64,000 nt of DNA from Thelephora terrestris (Eukaryota; Basidiomycota; Agaricomycetes; Thelephorales; Thelephoraceae): the NCBI GenBank assembly GCA_015956445.1, contig WIUZ02000003.1:1054001-1118000 (forward strand). Direction: 5' to 3'. The notes beneath the pieces were generated by a model. The model saw nothing but the letters and a program-made list of their open reading frames with translations. It did not search any database and had not been told where the DNA came from. Of the stretch, positions 30,460 to 42,330 are shown piece by piece. Position 1 is the stretch's first letter. Each line of letters begins with the position of its first letter. Position numbers and translations under genes: made by a program.

Positions 30460-30617
30460 TGGAATCGTTGCGCGGCGATGCAGAACATTTGGCAGCAGCG
30501 CAAGATAGGGGATCCGTAAACTAAGAGCGGACGAGAATCACGGCGGACCTAAAAGATATTCGAGATAGTCCCGTCCTTGAGCGTCAGGGGCAACGTGGGT
30601 AGGTTTGGATCGATAAG
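30460..30617. repeat. Block D, left half of the interrupted copy
   Basis: Matches 29009-29180 and ends in GATAAG; ATAAG at 30613-30617 is repeated at 32811-32815 on the far side of the SF3B1 fragment. Confidence 0.6.
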
Positions 30618-32810
30618 ACGAACCTTCGCGCTCTTGTTGTTGAGACGCCAGAGAATCGTGGAAACAATCTGGGTAAGATAAGGTTTGACACGAATACCTG
30701 GAGTCAAATGTGAATGGTGGATAGATCAGGAGAAATACCACGAGCTTACCGAGAGCATTAACGACGGTTCCGAAACCGTCCAACATGACCTGGTCCTCCG
30801 TCGTCTGCTCCTGGAACGAATAGATGATACCGTCCACGAGCTGGACCTCCAATCGCTCATTGATGTCGGAAGCGCCTAGTGAGGAGATGACCTTGGTGAT
30901 TGTCTCCATAATCATCTTCCTGTACGGTTCCGCCTCGTCCTTCAGGTCGTTCACGACCCTCCCGACGATCACCGCAACGCCAGTCTTCTGCGCCAGCTCA
31001 ACGGTAGTGTCAACTACCTGTCGGTAATTCCTCCTGTCCAAAGCCATCCTCCTGACCCAGAAGCTCTTAAAGAAGTCCGGGAGAATATCCTGCTTGATGT
31101 ATTGAGGGCAAGGGCAGCGATAGCCAAAGCAGTCATCGTCTTGACTTTCTGCTGTTCGTCCTGAAGACCGTGAGCGATAGTCAACAAGATTCCTGAGGTG
31201 GGGTAGGACGGCGCATCCCATCATGATGGCGATTTGTTGGATAATCCGGACGCCAGTATGTCGAGCCTGCCAGGATTTTTTGCTCCGGCACACGGCTTTG
31301 AGGAAAGGTAGGAGAGAAGGGATACCGAGAGCAGAGGCTACAACAGAGAAGGCACGAGCTGTTGTGTTCCTAACGTACTCGTCGGCGTGGTTGATATCGG
31401 GTCGCATGGTAGAGATCATGTGGGCAAGGCCTGCAGCTTTTGAAAGGTTGGAGATAATTTCACGGCCTTCAACACGAGCGTAGGAGGCTTCGTCGATAAG
31501 GAGGGGTTCGATGACAACGAGAATTCTGTGAACGTAAGGTCGGACGAGATCGTCAAGTTTGTAAAGGACACGGTCAATGACCTTAACAAGCAAATGACGC
31601 TCCTGGTCTTCGAGAGTACGTTCCATGAGTAGAGGGAGGATCTTGTCAAAAAGAGGACCGGCTCCAAACTTTCGAGCCTTATCAGTGATCTGTTGAAGCG
31701 CGGTTTTACGGACAGGAGGGGTGCCGTTCTTGATTTTGAGAAGGAGCCGCATAATCTTGCGTTCCTTCATTTCGTAGATGGATAACTCCGTCTCGTCCTC
31801 CTCCTTGGGGATTTTGGCGAAGTATTGAGCATCCTCCGCCTTGAAAAACGCGAGGTTCCCGACACTGGGAATCTCGGTGGGGAGTTCAGGCTAGACCTGC
31901 GGCGGCTGCCATAGCAGCAGCATCGGAGCCTTCTTTAATTTCAAAACCCCCAATGGTCGTGACGGGAGTAGCCTGGAGTTTACGAGGGGCAACGGCAGGG
32001 GCATAGCCAGGTGGTGGAGCCACAATCAAGTAGCCGGAGGTCGGGAGGAGAGCGTCGAGTTCCTCGTCAGTGAGATAACAGTTATGTTTATCGTCCTGCA
32101 TGAAACCAGGCGCGTTCATGATGATTTGGACCATGGGTGTGTCGTTGGGGATTTGGTGGGGAGTCTGATCCCATCTAGAACGTTTGGGAGCATCGTTGGC
32201 ATCAGTCATAGGGGCAGCATCCCATCGGGAACGACGCTTTTTGGGAGCAGCATCGGCAGGGGGTTCGTTTTCCTCCATCTTGACATCTGTAGTTTCCCCA
32301 GCACCGTTCCCAACATCCCATCTCCGCTTCTTCTTTCCAGAACTCGCAGCTGCAGCAGCGACCTCAACCAAGATCTTCTCAGCCTCATCAAGCTCTGCCC
32401 TGGGAGGAGTCCTGGCGAGATCCATCTTGTCGCCACCTTCCTCTCTATCCTGCTTCTCCTTGTCCTCAATAGGTTTCCTCACCCTCGCCTCTTCTTTCTC
32501 CAACCTTTGCAACCTCATCGCGTCTTTGTAGCCTCCTTCGACCTCCGTGCCATCTTGTTGGGCGGCAAAAGCGTCAGTGCTGTCGTGAGCGGAATGGTCA
32601 AACCTCCTGAGGTGGTAATCGGATTGGCGTGCCGCGATTTGTCGTGTTTTGGCAGTTTCGGCAAAAGGGTCGATGTCGTCTTCTTCAGCGAGGTCCGCGA
32701 ACTCTCGCAGGACCTCTTTCGGTGCAGTGAAAGAGTCGACGGAACGGGGAGATGAAGGAGCGGACATGGCCTCTTGTGAGTCTTGGGCGAAGAGGGTGGG
32801 TTTACTTGGT
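30618..32810 (-). pseudogene. SF3B1: Truncated, decayed copy of splicing factor SF3B1
   Basis: The N-terminal part (ATG 32767 to 31886) has the RWD-type motifs (RRSRWDAAP, PKRSRWDQTP) and the LTDEELDALLP segment of SF3B1, the U2 snRNP component that binds SF3b14/p14 and U2AF. The HEAT-repeat part follows ([19 protein letters not shown], then [20 protein letters not shown]) to [12 protein letters not shown] near 30630. The real gene is about 1300 codons; this copy stops at roughly half and lacks the C-terminal HEAT repeats. There is a frame change near 31890, another near 31185, and a deletion of about 85 codons near 31105. One GT-AG intron is retained (about 30700-30750), so it is a genomic fragment and not a retrocopy. 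It is flanked by ATAAG direct repeats. Confidence 0.8.
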
Positions 32811-33100
32811 ATAAGCCGTCTCCTATGGATTCCTGGCGTAGGAATGGTTCAGAGTAGGGTCAATCGGCCTATGCAACGAGCGAACGCACCTCGACTTGTG
32901 TCCACGAACCCGGTTCTCGTCGCAAGGTGAGGTCAGTCGGATAGTGCGGATGGACCAAATCGTGGGCTAGATAAGCAAGCAACACGTCGGGGTGTGTTTG
33001 CTGCCCATGTCTTGTGGCGGAATCTAGCGTCGATGGTGGAGGAAAGAGAAAGGCGTTCAACTTGCGGGTGACGATTTTCTCATGGCAACTCGTTCGCGAA
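32811..33100. repeat. Block D, right half of the interrupted copy
   Basis: Starts with ATAAG and matches 29181-29510. A further weak repeat of its first 35 bases lies at about 33150-33190. Confidence 0.6.
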
Positions 33101-33692
33101 GAAAATTTTATTCAGAAATGTACTTAAGAAACAAGTTAGAAGCTGCCATTCTCCTATGATTTCCTGGTGTGGGAATGGTTCAGAGAATTGGCCGACACAG
33201 ATAATATTTTCAGCTTCAATGGTCGTGACGTCGACGATAAGTACGACGCCGAAGATCGATACAGTCTTCGACCGCTGATCATCAATCATCGCTCCAAGCG
33301 TACCAAATTACCAATTGAGAGAGGCCAGGCGAGAGGAAGAAGCTGTGATGTGGGACGGAAACTGGGGCAATAACAAACAGCAAGACATTACAATCACAGT
33401 ACTCCCAGTAGATACAGAGACTAAGATCATACAGCCTAGGGTACAGGTACTTTAGGTCTATTCGCGTTTCCTGCGTTTGGGAAGACGCTGCTCTGCAGGA
33501 GTCGACCCGTCTGACCCGTCGGGGTTACGCACTTCGTTCGAGCACCTCTTCCCTGAAGATTCTGGGGGTGACGGAACGATGGTGACAGGTCGTGCAGGTT
33601 AAGAGTGTAGTTGGTGGGTGGGCGCTGGCCCGTTGTCGTGGGCGGCGCGAATAATCTGGAAGTTGGTCAGTAAATCGCGAGCGATTTGAAGA
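33101..33692. other. No recognisable gene
   Basis: Unique sequence with only short frames on both strands. It may contain the 3' untranslated region of the minus-strand gene R1. Confidence 0.35.
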
Positions 33693-34412
33693 CTAAAAAA
33701 CAAAACAAACATCGTCCAACCCAATAATTGGTGTCTCGTCAGTATCCTCTACACAATGAAGGAAGGGGTGGGTTTGAGAGCCAGCAAAATTGGCGGATTG
33801 GCGTGTGAGGCGTTTGACATCGTCTTTGAGGAGGGCCTTTTCCCTGAGAACATTCCGGTACGCGGCAAGAAGTGAACCATAGTCGTATTTCAATCGACCA
33901 AGAATCCCAGCTGTCACGTCCAAACCCGAGGAACCGCGTCGTGAGAGATCTTCAAACTGAGACTCGAGTATCCGACCCTCTTCCCTACAGACGATAACTG
34001 TGCACCAGTCAGGGGCCGGAGGTGACCCCGACTCAGGATGCTCTTGCATCAGTTTGTTGATTATTTGGTGGTATTGAGTCCTCAACTGGGCGTTCTCGGC
34101 TTCAAGTCTTGAGAGTGTATGGTGGTTGGATGAACAATGCGCAATAGCAGTTGCAAGGGTAATCGGATGGCGCAGTGGGGCCCTAGATGATAGTGAGTTC
34201 AGGAAAAGAGGAGGGTAAGCAGAACAGACCCGAAAGAAATTGATCGCCCTGGGACCGCGGTTACGACTCCGGTACCAGTTGAAGCCGTCTGCGAGGATTG
34301 TCCGGGATACCCACCAGACACCGTTTGGTGGAAGGGGTCGGGGACCCCGTGCAGGATTGTATGAGTGGCGTTGATGTTGGTAGCGCTGATAAAACTCAGT
34401 TGGCTCTCCCAC
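33693..34412 (-). CDS. Gene R1, unknown coiled-coil-like protein
   Basis: Minus-strand frame whose last 130 residues look like a real protein: a leucine-zipper-like start (SRLEAENAQLRTQYHQIIN), then a DWCTVIVCREEGRI segment and a helical tail (YRNVLREKALLKDDVKRL). It is a diverged paralogue of gene R2 (46704-46171) with matching spacing of Trp/Tyr-Cys, Gly-x-Ser and helix segments. DNA similarity extends upstream to about 34870 (R2: to 47510), so the upstream exons are also duplicated. The true start and introns were not resolved. Function unknown. Confidence 0.45.
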   Translation of the reverse strand: MGEPTEFYQRYQHQRHSYNPARGPRPLPPNGVWWVSRTILADGFNWYRSRNRGPRAINFFRVCSAYPPLFLNSLSSRAPLRHPITLATAIAHCSSNHHTLSRLEAENAQLRTQYHQIINKLMQEHPESGSPPAPDWCTVIVCREEGRILESQFEDLSRRGSSGLDVTAGILGRLKYDYGSLLAAYRNVLREKALLKDDVKRLTRQSANFAGSQTHPFLHCVEDTDETPIIGLDDVCFVF

Positions 34413-35106
34413 AGGCGAATTTCTCGCACGTTACCTGTCCGTGTCCGAATCAGTCCGGGAATATCCACAACGCTGAGTGTTCTGCGATCCGTTGTTCGAC
34501 GCCATTGTTGTTCCTTGATTGCGATCGTGAAAGGCAAGTCAGCGGCGAAGCCAAGCCAAAGAACAGGGGGACAGACGCACTTTGAATATGGAGATGGACT
34601 TGTGGGCGGAGATCCTTGAAAATTGGAGGGAGTAGACGTTGGAAGTAGAGTGGTAGAGAGGAATAGAGGAAGAGAGGGTGAAAGAAACCGCAAAGAGATC
34701 CAACACGTGAGGCAACACGCCCCCAATATGTTTTCGCGACAGACGATACTGCCGGTGCGCCGTCTGCGTACAGCGATAGGAGTAGCCCACGTACTGGTCG
34801 GTGCAACTCTCTGGATATGACCGGACTGCCTCGGAAAAGCGAGATCTGGGTCGTCAAGTTCTGAGGTACGGTGCAGATTGATTTATTTGGAAGGGAAAAG
34901 TACAAGAAAATTTTATACAAATGGCGCCCCAGGCATTCAAATCAGCGTCGACCCCTACGATTTGATGTGCCTGATCAAAAAGAGTGCATCAGAAGTCGAT
35001 GTCAAGTGGTGCAAATGGAACGTGCCCTGACCCTGAGACTTCTTTCGTGAGTCTTCCATTAGCTGGACGTAAGAAGCCAAGCTTTCGAAGGAGACTGAGC
35101 TTTTAG
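34413..35106 (-). other. Upstream part of the R1 duplication
   Basis: About 34200-34870 is recognisably similar to 46750-47510 upstream of R2. One shared minus-strand frame contains HGVPDPFHQTVSGG here and GGVPNPFHRTTSIG there, suggesting an exon. The boundary between exon and untranslated sequence is not clear. Confidence 0.35.
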
Positions 35107-36316
35107 TTATTGGCCTGCCTGTGGAACTGTAAGGGATGAATGAAGATACTCCCCACAAAACTCACTGGGTGGAGTCGACGCCCCATCATTCTGACTTGAG
35201 GACTGGCTGGGGAGAGGGACAGAGAATTGGCTCGTGGCCAGAGTGGGAACCTGGTGTTGAACAGGGGTAGAGGATCGGGTTAGGACCGGAGTGGAGGATC
35301 GGTTTGAGGCCGGAGTAAAGGATCGGTTTAGAGCCGGAGTAAAGGATCGGTTTAGGGCCGGAGTGGAGGATCGGTTTATGGACGGAGTAAAGGATCGGCT
35401 CAGGCCCGTAGTGAAGACTGGAATAGAGGACTGGCTATAAACTGGAGTTGAGGAATGGCCGAATGAATGCTCCCTGGCCAAGGTGGTAGAACGTCGGTTG
35501 CGCTGGGGAAAAAGGCGGCCAACCAGACGAGGATCCCTCTTGGCAGTGCTCACACCCGTGGTACTCGTAGGCAACGTGAGATTTATAGGTTTTCCCCCCC
35601 GGAGAGGCAAGTTGTCCGCCCCAAGCTTTGTGTGGGGTAGGAGTGACTCCTGCGTAGATGGTCGGCCGTGATCTGTTTCTTCCGGGAAATTATCGCGCAC
35701 TGGGTCGGGCACATAGGCCTGAAGGAGCTCCTCCCAGGTCGAGCGATACTCAGATTGCGTCTTCCCGTTCTGCTGAGGCCGCAATTGGAGTGAGTAAGCA
35801 ATCCGGTTGTGGAGAAAACAAAGAGCACCTCTCCTTCGTCCACATCCGCGTCTGGGTCAAAGTATGTTAACGGGCGGTGGAGAGGGCTTGAAGAACGGTG
35901 TTCCTAAAAGAGCTATCAGGCTGTATTTGAGCCAGAGACGAAAAAAGGTACCAGTCTTGGTGATCCTGGGCCCTGGGTAGGCATGCCTGGAAAGCATGAC
36001 TGGGATCCTGAGGCAGTGTTACTCTCAAAGACCTTCTGGCCTTTGCCGCGTTCTGTGGCCGTTCCCGTGATAACAGAAAGCCTGGGGTGCTTTCGTGGAT
36101 TTGAGGAATCTGCTTGAGGGCTAAGAGAGCGCTTTCGAGGGGTTGATCCCACAGCTTCTTCCTCGCGGCTGAGAAAACTGGTCTGTGAGGTTGGCGCTTC
36201 AGAACCCTCGTGGAGGTTGGAAGAGCGTTTCCAGGAAGGATGACGCTGGGGCCGTTTTCCCTTGGAAACCGCAGAAGTCGAGGGAGCGGTTGAGTCCAAC
36301 GATCCAGCGGGCTCAT
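35107..36316 (-). CDS. Gene T, unknown low-complexity protein with 8-residue repeats
   Basis: Two minus-strand coding stretches (36299-35916 and 35784-35107) probably belong to one multi-exon gene. The first is basic and Ser-rich (SKGKRPQRHPSWKR, TPRKRSLSPQADSSNPRKHP). The second has about six tandem copies of an 8-residue unit of the type NRSFTPAL (about 35240-35460), a 24-bp tandem repeat in DNA. Such Ser/Thr-Pro repeats suggest a disordered, possibly phosphorylated protein. No family recognised and exon joints were not resolved. Confidence 0.4.
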
Positions 36317-36910
36317 CCTAGTTAGATGTATCAGTGCTTGAGAGAGATCCGAAAAGCTACGAAAAAGCTTACGGCTATGGCATCGTAAAACCCTGCAAAC
36401 AAAGCACGATTTATTGGCGTAGCTGAGAAATTCGACGCAAAGTATACAAGACGATCAGCAAGAGGAGCAGGGGACCCAGTTCGGATCATTTCCTTGGTCC
36501 ACGCATAACCCTCAGTGTAGGAATCCCTCCTTAGCTGGTGGAGGGAATGCCACATTTTACTGCTGTCGTCAGAGAGTCGGGTTAACAGCGCTCCAGACGA
36601 GTGGGTGTTGTATGTAGAAAGTATGTGCTTGTAACAACGATTGGCATGACACGATTTGCAATTGATAAGGGAGAGTTCGGGAACGCGGTGGGAGGATTGA
36701 ATCCGTGGCGTACATGTCCTAGAATCTCCCTGGTGACAGAAATAGGGATGAGGAGGACGAGTTAAGATTGGAGTGAGATGAACCTAAGTACGAACCGTGG
36801 TTTTTGATCGTTTGGAACACAGAGCAATCCCCGCTCTGAATATCGAAAATTCCCCACTATGATTGATAAGCCCTAAGGGTTAGGTCACTTCTTTCCGTAG
36901 ATCATAACAC
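36317..36910 (-). other. Short coding-like stretch then no clear gene
   Basis: Minus-strand frame 36555-36331 (MWHSLHQLRRDSYTEGYAWT onward) may be an upstream exon of gene T. About 36560-36910 holds nothing recognisable. Confidence 0.3.
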
Positions 36911-38445
36911 TTACTCGCTCAAGAGATCTTCTTCCACGTTCTCCGGTAGATCACGCAAGACTTCAATGACGTTATTCCTAAAGTCGAGGAGGTCCGATAG
37001 AGCCCCGGTCCGAGAAGGCGCCATATTGCCGCAACGACACACGCGACCATCAATGTAACAGGAAGTGCAGACGATGATCGCCGATTCATGGTTCGGTTGG
37101 TCATCCCGAATGCATGAACCTGTACAGCAAAAGACAGACCGGAAGAGCTCCCCGCCACAGAATGCACAAAATGAAGATGGGCCCAGATCAACCAGGGGCA
37201 GATTGTCATCGTCTTCGCAGTAGGTCGGCCTCACAACCTCGTCGAAGAGTCTTAGCCATTGTTGGAGAACTTGGGCCTTGTCCGATACCCATGAGGGATC
37301 ACAAGCTCCGGCTGCTTGCATATCCTTGAACGCGGAGAGGCGTCGGGAAATGGTATCGCAGACGGCCTTTTTGATGTGGTACGGTGAACCGATACATAAC
37401 CTGAACAAGTAAGATGGAGAAAAGTAAAAGCTGCGGGAACAGAAGGTAACCCATACCGTTGCCTAATGATCTGGTCGTGGTAGACGAATGACTCCAAACC
37501 TTTCATCGTCACGCGTTGCCATGAAAGGCTCGCGCTTGTTCCACAGTGAACCTTTTGAGAAAAACTTCACGAAGTTGAGAACAAGCGGAAACACCCACGG
37601 CACAACAAAACAACGTACCACCTTGATGGGATAACAACAAGATCTCCTAGCTTCTGTTCATGAACGTAGACTGTGAAAGGGGCAGATTGCAGTTCCGCCG
37701 ACGAGAGATTGCGTAATCGAACAGTATTCGATCCATCCTTGGCACGGAGGTGATCCCAGACATCGAGGTAGCTCCCAGCGGCGGTAATAAACCAGGATTT
37801 GGATGCGTCGGTACCACCAATGCACAGCAGGTCGTGAACGACAGTTGCGCACGATTTATCCTGGAACGGGGTATCTGGTGCGCGTCAGTCGACCTCCTGA
37901 GGTTTCTGGTTGACAGACTCACCAAACTCCCTCTTTCCGAGCTGGAGTATGGCGCCCCCCTGGCCATGAGGCAAGGTCATACAATCCGACCCAGGGGGTG
38001 TGAGGTGGCTTGGAATGATGCGCGCGTCAATCAACCAATTAGACCACTCAATCGGGCATGGAAGGTCAGATGCTGCCGGCGGTGACACAGGCAATCAAAT
38101 CAGCAAAAGTCGAAGTGTCTGACGCAAGGGCGCTGGGACATACATGGCCCTTCGTGGCTCTCGGGTTGTGTCACAGAACTCACTAGTCACGAGAGATAAG
38201 AAAAATCGGCCTCCCAATCCGGCAAGGTACGCACCACGGAGTTGACTGAGACGATCTAACCATTCGATAGACGCGTCGGAAGCTACATGAGCGGCGTCGG
38301 TAGGGACCCCGGTGATGACAAAAGGCATCCCAATATCTTCGTATTTTCGCGTCATTGCTGAGATCCTTTCTAGCGAGAGGGTGTAGCTGATAGTGGGGAC
38401 CACGCCAAGAACTTCGTCCGTTGGCTCAACGTCGTTGTCGGGCAT
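36911..38445 (-). CDS. Gene U, JmjC-like protein with cysteine-rich C-terminus
   Basis: Several minus-strand exons. The first (MPDNDVEPTDEVLGVVPTIS onward) contains MPFVITGVPTDA and IEWLDRLSQLRG, as in the N-terminus of fungal JmjC-domain proteins. A central part (about 37860-37640) reads DASKSWFITAAGSYLDVWDH and APFTVYVHEQKLGDLVVIPS, resembling the end of the JmjC cupin fold. The last exon (37400-36911) has a cysteine-rich cluster (FCAFCGGELFRSVFCC ... CTSCYIDGRVCRCG) that may bind zinc. JmjC proteins are Fe(II)/2-oxoglutarate oxygenases, often histone demethylases. The HxD iron ligands were not clearly identified, so activity is uncertain. Middle exon joints are unresolved. Confidence 0.45.
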
Positions 38446-38648
38446 GGTGGCTCAGGTTTGCGCGGCTGAAAGGCCACCGATCATCGACATCGATCAACGT
38501 TGGCGGCCGATGCCCAATCTTTCAATCGTGAGAAAAAATGCTTGTCGCTCATGTGGAATGATGTTTATCAGGAGGTTTTCTGTGCTTATTATCAAGGAAA
38601 GGCATTCCGCTCAGCAAATCCTCCATCTTGGATGTATTCTACTCTAGT

Positions 38649-39501
38649 TCATTCTTCTATATACCGATTAATTGTTTCCGTTGCCTTCTCAATGAATTCG
38701 TCGAAAATTTGTTTCATCTCGGACCGAAACCTTTGTATCTCCGCTGCGGAATCGCGAGGGGCCTGACGAGCAGTAATGAAGTACTTAGATTTCTGGACGT
38801 GAGACGTACCAACATGCAAACATACCTGCCCGGGATTCTTGGGAGGTCTTGGGCCGGCCTGCGGCAGGGTCGCCACGGAAGACACTAGTAATGGACCTTT
38901 TCCGGGACTCGATTCAGGTTGGGGCAAACCACGCCCACCCATGTGCACGGATTTCCTCGGGGAGCCGGAAGAGGATGGAAGTCGGTTGTTGCTCGAGAGA
39001 ATGCTCATGTCAGGCTGTTTCGTTTTTAGTGTTACTTGTCTGTAGAACGAAAGGCTGACGTACCCCTTCAGCAATTCTTTGTGCGGCCTCCATCAATGTA
39101 TCTCCATCACTCGCGAAATCCAGCCTGGCATTAAGTGGGTCTAGGTCTGTCCCGGCCTCTGGGTCGGAAAATGAGACCTCCATCGTCACTTGATTGTACC
39201 AGATGGAAGTCTTCTGTCCTGAAGAAGAAGAAAGCATTACCCATTTCCCGTCCTTCTAGGGTCAGCGAGAAACAAAGATGAAACTGCCGGTGTTGGAGAG
39301 CCTCACATTGTTCTTTGCAGGCGATCCAAGTGCTGTACTAAGAGTGGAAGATCCTGAGGGATCCTCAAGATCCTCAAGATCCTGCCCCGCCACTCCAACG
39401 CCTATACGGTGAACTGGTACGTCACGTTTATAAGGATGGAACTTGCGTGTCGTGTTAGGCGTGTTGCGAATCGTGTTAGTCGTGTTGCGAATCGTCGACA
39501 T
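38649..39501 (-). CDS. Gene V, unknown 229-residue protein
   Basis: Complete four-exon model on the minus strand: 39501-39307, 39255-39064, 39014-38826 and 38762-38649, all introns GT-AG of about 50-60 bp and in phase 0. The protein starts MSTIRNTTNTIRNTPNTTRK and has a middle segment with KDGKWVMLSSSSGQKTSIWY, a Pro/Ser-rich linker, and a C-terminal amphipathic helix (AAEIQRFRSEMKQIFDEFIE). No signal peptide or family recognised. It may be a small accessory or regulatory protein; its neighbours are the duplicated unknown genes. Confidence 0.6.
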
Positions 39502-39728
39502 TGTCCACGGTGAAACCAAAGATGTTAAGAGTTAAGGCGATGGAGTGGAGTGGGCCCGGACGTGCTTGCTTTATCTGGGCGTTTGCGGCAACCGCCGATT
39601 CGCAGACGGCGGGAACGACAGGCCGATGCCAAATTCCTCGATCAAATTCCTCGGAAGTCATGTAAAAGGCATCAAAATAGACTCAAACAGTACGGAGTTG
39701 GGTACAAATTCAAAATAAGCTGTTAGAA

Positions 39729-40543
39729 CTAGTGAAAGAAGTCTGTACTTAAAACACGGCTCAGTATCACCGGGTCGTATTGGTATGTGAGGCATGGGAC
39801 GAAAGGCAAGATACCTTCTGGATCCTGACGGAAGTGGAACCAGGTCTCTAGAGAACGATAAGTTGGGGAATATAACGTCAAAATGGTTGGCTCACCTGCA
39901 GCCAAGTGTGGGGGGTATATGTTGGTTAACTTGCAAACGTAAGCCGCGAGCGCATCAACGGGATCGTCAGCGCGAAGTATATCGCTCCCCCAGGGAGGAA
40001 TCGGAAACACGATGGGGAGGAGAGACAAAAATCTTGGGTCGGTCTTAAGGTTTAGGAGAACCGTCCCGCGATATGCTAGGTCATTTTTGTACGCATTCGC
40101 AAACGTAGGGCTGAAGAGAGGCGGTGGGTTGGTAAAGTACCGACGGCAATGGGAAAGGTCGCGAGTGACATCGGGACAGTAAGCCAGATGCGAAACAAGC
40201 TAGTGGACAGCCATTCCGCTGTGAGTGCGCACCGCCATAAAAGGAGAGCAGAAGGGCTTAACATACAGGGAGAATGTGCGGTGGCCCTTCACCGGGAGGG
40301 ATAGAATGGCTCGCCTCATCACCTGTGCTGTGATCCCCAGCAACAGTCTGGTCACGACACGTGAGCCTTGATGCGCGCGGCATTTCGGAATCGGAAGCGG
40401 ACACTCACATCCAGAAATGAGGGGGATAAGAAATTGAAGAATCTCCGAGGGTGACAAGCCAGTTGCATCTGCGATCGGCAACTCGACGAGAAGCTAACTG
40501 GATTGGACTGAAGTTCGGTGGAACTGGCGAAAGATTGGCTCAT
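39729..40543 (-). CDS. Gene S1, unknown protein (paralogue of S2)
   Basis: First exon from ATG 40543 (MSQSFASSTELQ ... PRRFFNFLSPSFLD, 45 codons), followed by a GTGAGT donor. A later exon contains FLSLLPIVFPIPPWGSD and DALAAYVCKLTN, ending at 39729. The same order is found in S2: PRRIYNFITPSFMD then FLSFLPVVFPIPPSP. Middle exons are short and not resolved. Function unknown. S1 and S2 are on the same strand and about 3.3 kb apart. Confidence 0.45.
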
Positions 40544-41134
40544 GTTATGGAGGCGACGACGTAAGCACAGAGTACTGGAATTAGCGGGAGTGCGTAGGAG
40601 AATGCCATACCGGGGGTGCTCTTTTATCTAGGTGGGTTGTCTTTCAGACTGTAGTGTTGTCCACTGTCCACGCCGACGGACTGTGGTCAAAGACTTGTCA
40701 GGCGCGGCGCCCATAAATCGAGACCGAATCCTTTGAGCGCAAAGGGACAAAGTTTGGGTAACCAATGAACATATCAACGCTTTGCCACGCCGACGGCCCG
40801 GGTATCGGGAGCAACTAAAGTTGGAATCGACGAGTCCAGACATCACGGTCCCGACTGTGGTGGCCGAACTTACCGGGAAACCGCAGTTGAACGTTCTGAA
40901 CGTTCAAGTCGGGAGTGCTAGTGAGGGCGCGACACTTCTTTCTGCATGGCCTTGGCCGCACGCCGGGTGGAAAATTTGTCTGCCACTGGATTTCCGATCA
41001 TCGGGGGTCGAGAGGCGAGAAGCCGTGGGTTTCATTTCAAGATCTGGAGTCGATTCGATGGGATGCAGGCTCAGAGCTGAATTATTTCGAGGCTACAGAC
41101 GAGTCTTAGACATACAGATATGAAGTTACGGCTT
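40544..41134. other. Intergenic, no clear gene
   Basis: Short frames only. An A/G-rich tract (about 41138-41180) lies just beyond its right end. Confidence 0.3.
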
Positions 41135-42117
41135 TCAGAAGGAAAAAAGAAAAAAAGAAAAAAAGAAGAAAGAAAAATAAAACAGAATCGCTGGTCTCTC
41201 GTCCTCGACATCTCTGTCATCAGGGTCTTGAATACCATCTCTAGCTTGAGGACGAAGGCCCTGAACAATTGCTTCTACCATCTCTCTCTGGCCAGCCCTG
41301 ATAGATTCACCCATGTTGAGAATGTCGTCCATGGTAGCAGGGCGATCCTACCAGCCAGTAGAATCATTAGTAACGCATCTATCAGTCGTAGTGGACCACC
41401 CACATGAGCAGGACGACGTGTTACTCTCTCCCTCACAGGACGTTTTCCTTTTTCGGCCGCCGAAAACCGTGGCCGAGAATCCGTATCGCTGTCAGAGTCA
41501 GGGAGGTCAGGAGGGCCTATTCCGGTGTCTGGCACAGGCTGGGGAGTGGTCCAGGTCTGTGATGTTGGATTGAGATGTGGAGTAACCATTGAATATGACG
41601 CATTGGTGTGAGAGGAGATGTCGGGTTGGTGTAAAAAATGGATTGCAGGGGCATCGGGCTGGAGCATTCGAGTTGGCGCTGACCATTCAATATTCAACAG
41701 TTGTTTGGAGACATACCATCCTTGCAATTCGGGCTGCCATTTCGATACCGTCATCACCGGGGTCCTCTCCCAAACGTTCGTGTGTTGCGGGGCCGTCGAA
41801 CTGAAAAAACTGGGTTTGTAATGAGCTTTTAATAACTGGTTGGAGACTTACCATCCCCGCGATTCGGGCCGCCATCTCGATATCGCCATCCTCGATATCG
41901 CCATCGCTGGGATTTTCTCCCATGGGGTCTCGCCAAATTGTAGGACTCGACCTTGAAGCCACACCCAGGCGACCGATATTTCTCTGAGAGTGTACTATCG
42001 AAAGAAATTGGTGACTTAGCAACTGGAGGGCCCCGAACGTAACCAGCAAAAGGATCTACCTATTGCAGAGATATTCGGAGTGGAAAACGAAAGGTCTGAA
42101 CGACGGTTCATGCTGCG
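41135..42117 (-). pseudogene. Q2, partial paralogue of gene Q
   Basis: Minus-strand exons match gene Q (54981-56962). An exon with MGENPSDGDIEDGDIEMAAR corresponds to Q's MGDGDNLYDEDIEIASRIAN. A Pro-rich exon with RPRFSAAEKGKRPV corresponds to Q's FTAAQKGKG. An exon with DRPATMDDILNMGESIRAGQ corresponds to Q's DRPATVKDIIHLGEVIQRGQ. The short DIEMAAR exon occurs twice here (near 41900 and 41740). Similarity stops near 41160, so Q's last 260 residues are missing and the copy is probably non-functional. Upstream, 42327-42118 may hold a different first exon. Confidence 0.55.
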
Positions 42118-42330
42118 TGTACTGATGTTTGTTTGGGCACATCCACGCCTTAAATACACACCCGGCGAACAGGGCCACATTACGATCCAACCGTCACAGA
42201 GGGACGTGTGACTGATGGATTCTGCTCCCATTGTCGAGTCTTTGGAGATCCGAGCTTGAAGTTCCTTTCGGTCCTTTGTCGTGTGATGGGAGTAGGTGCG
42301 AGATTTGACCACCGCACGTTGGGACAAAGA

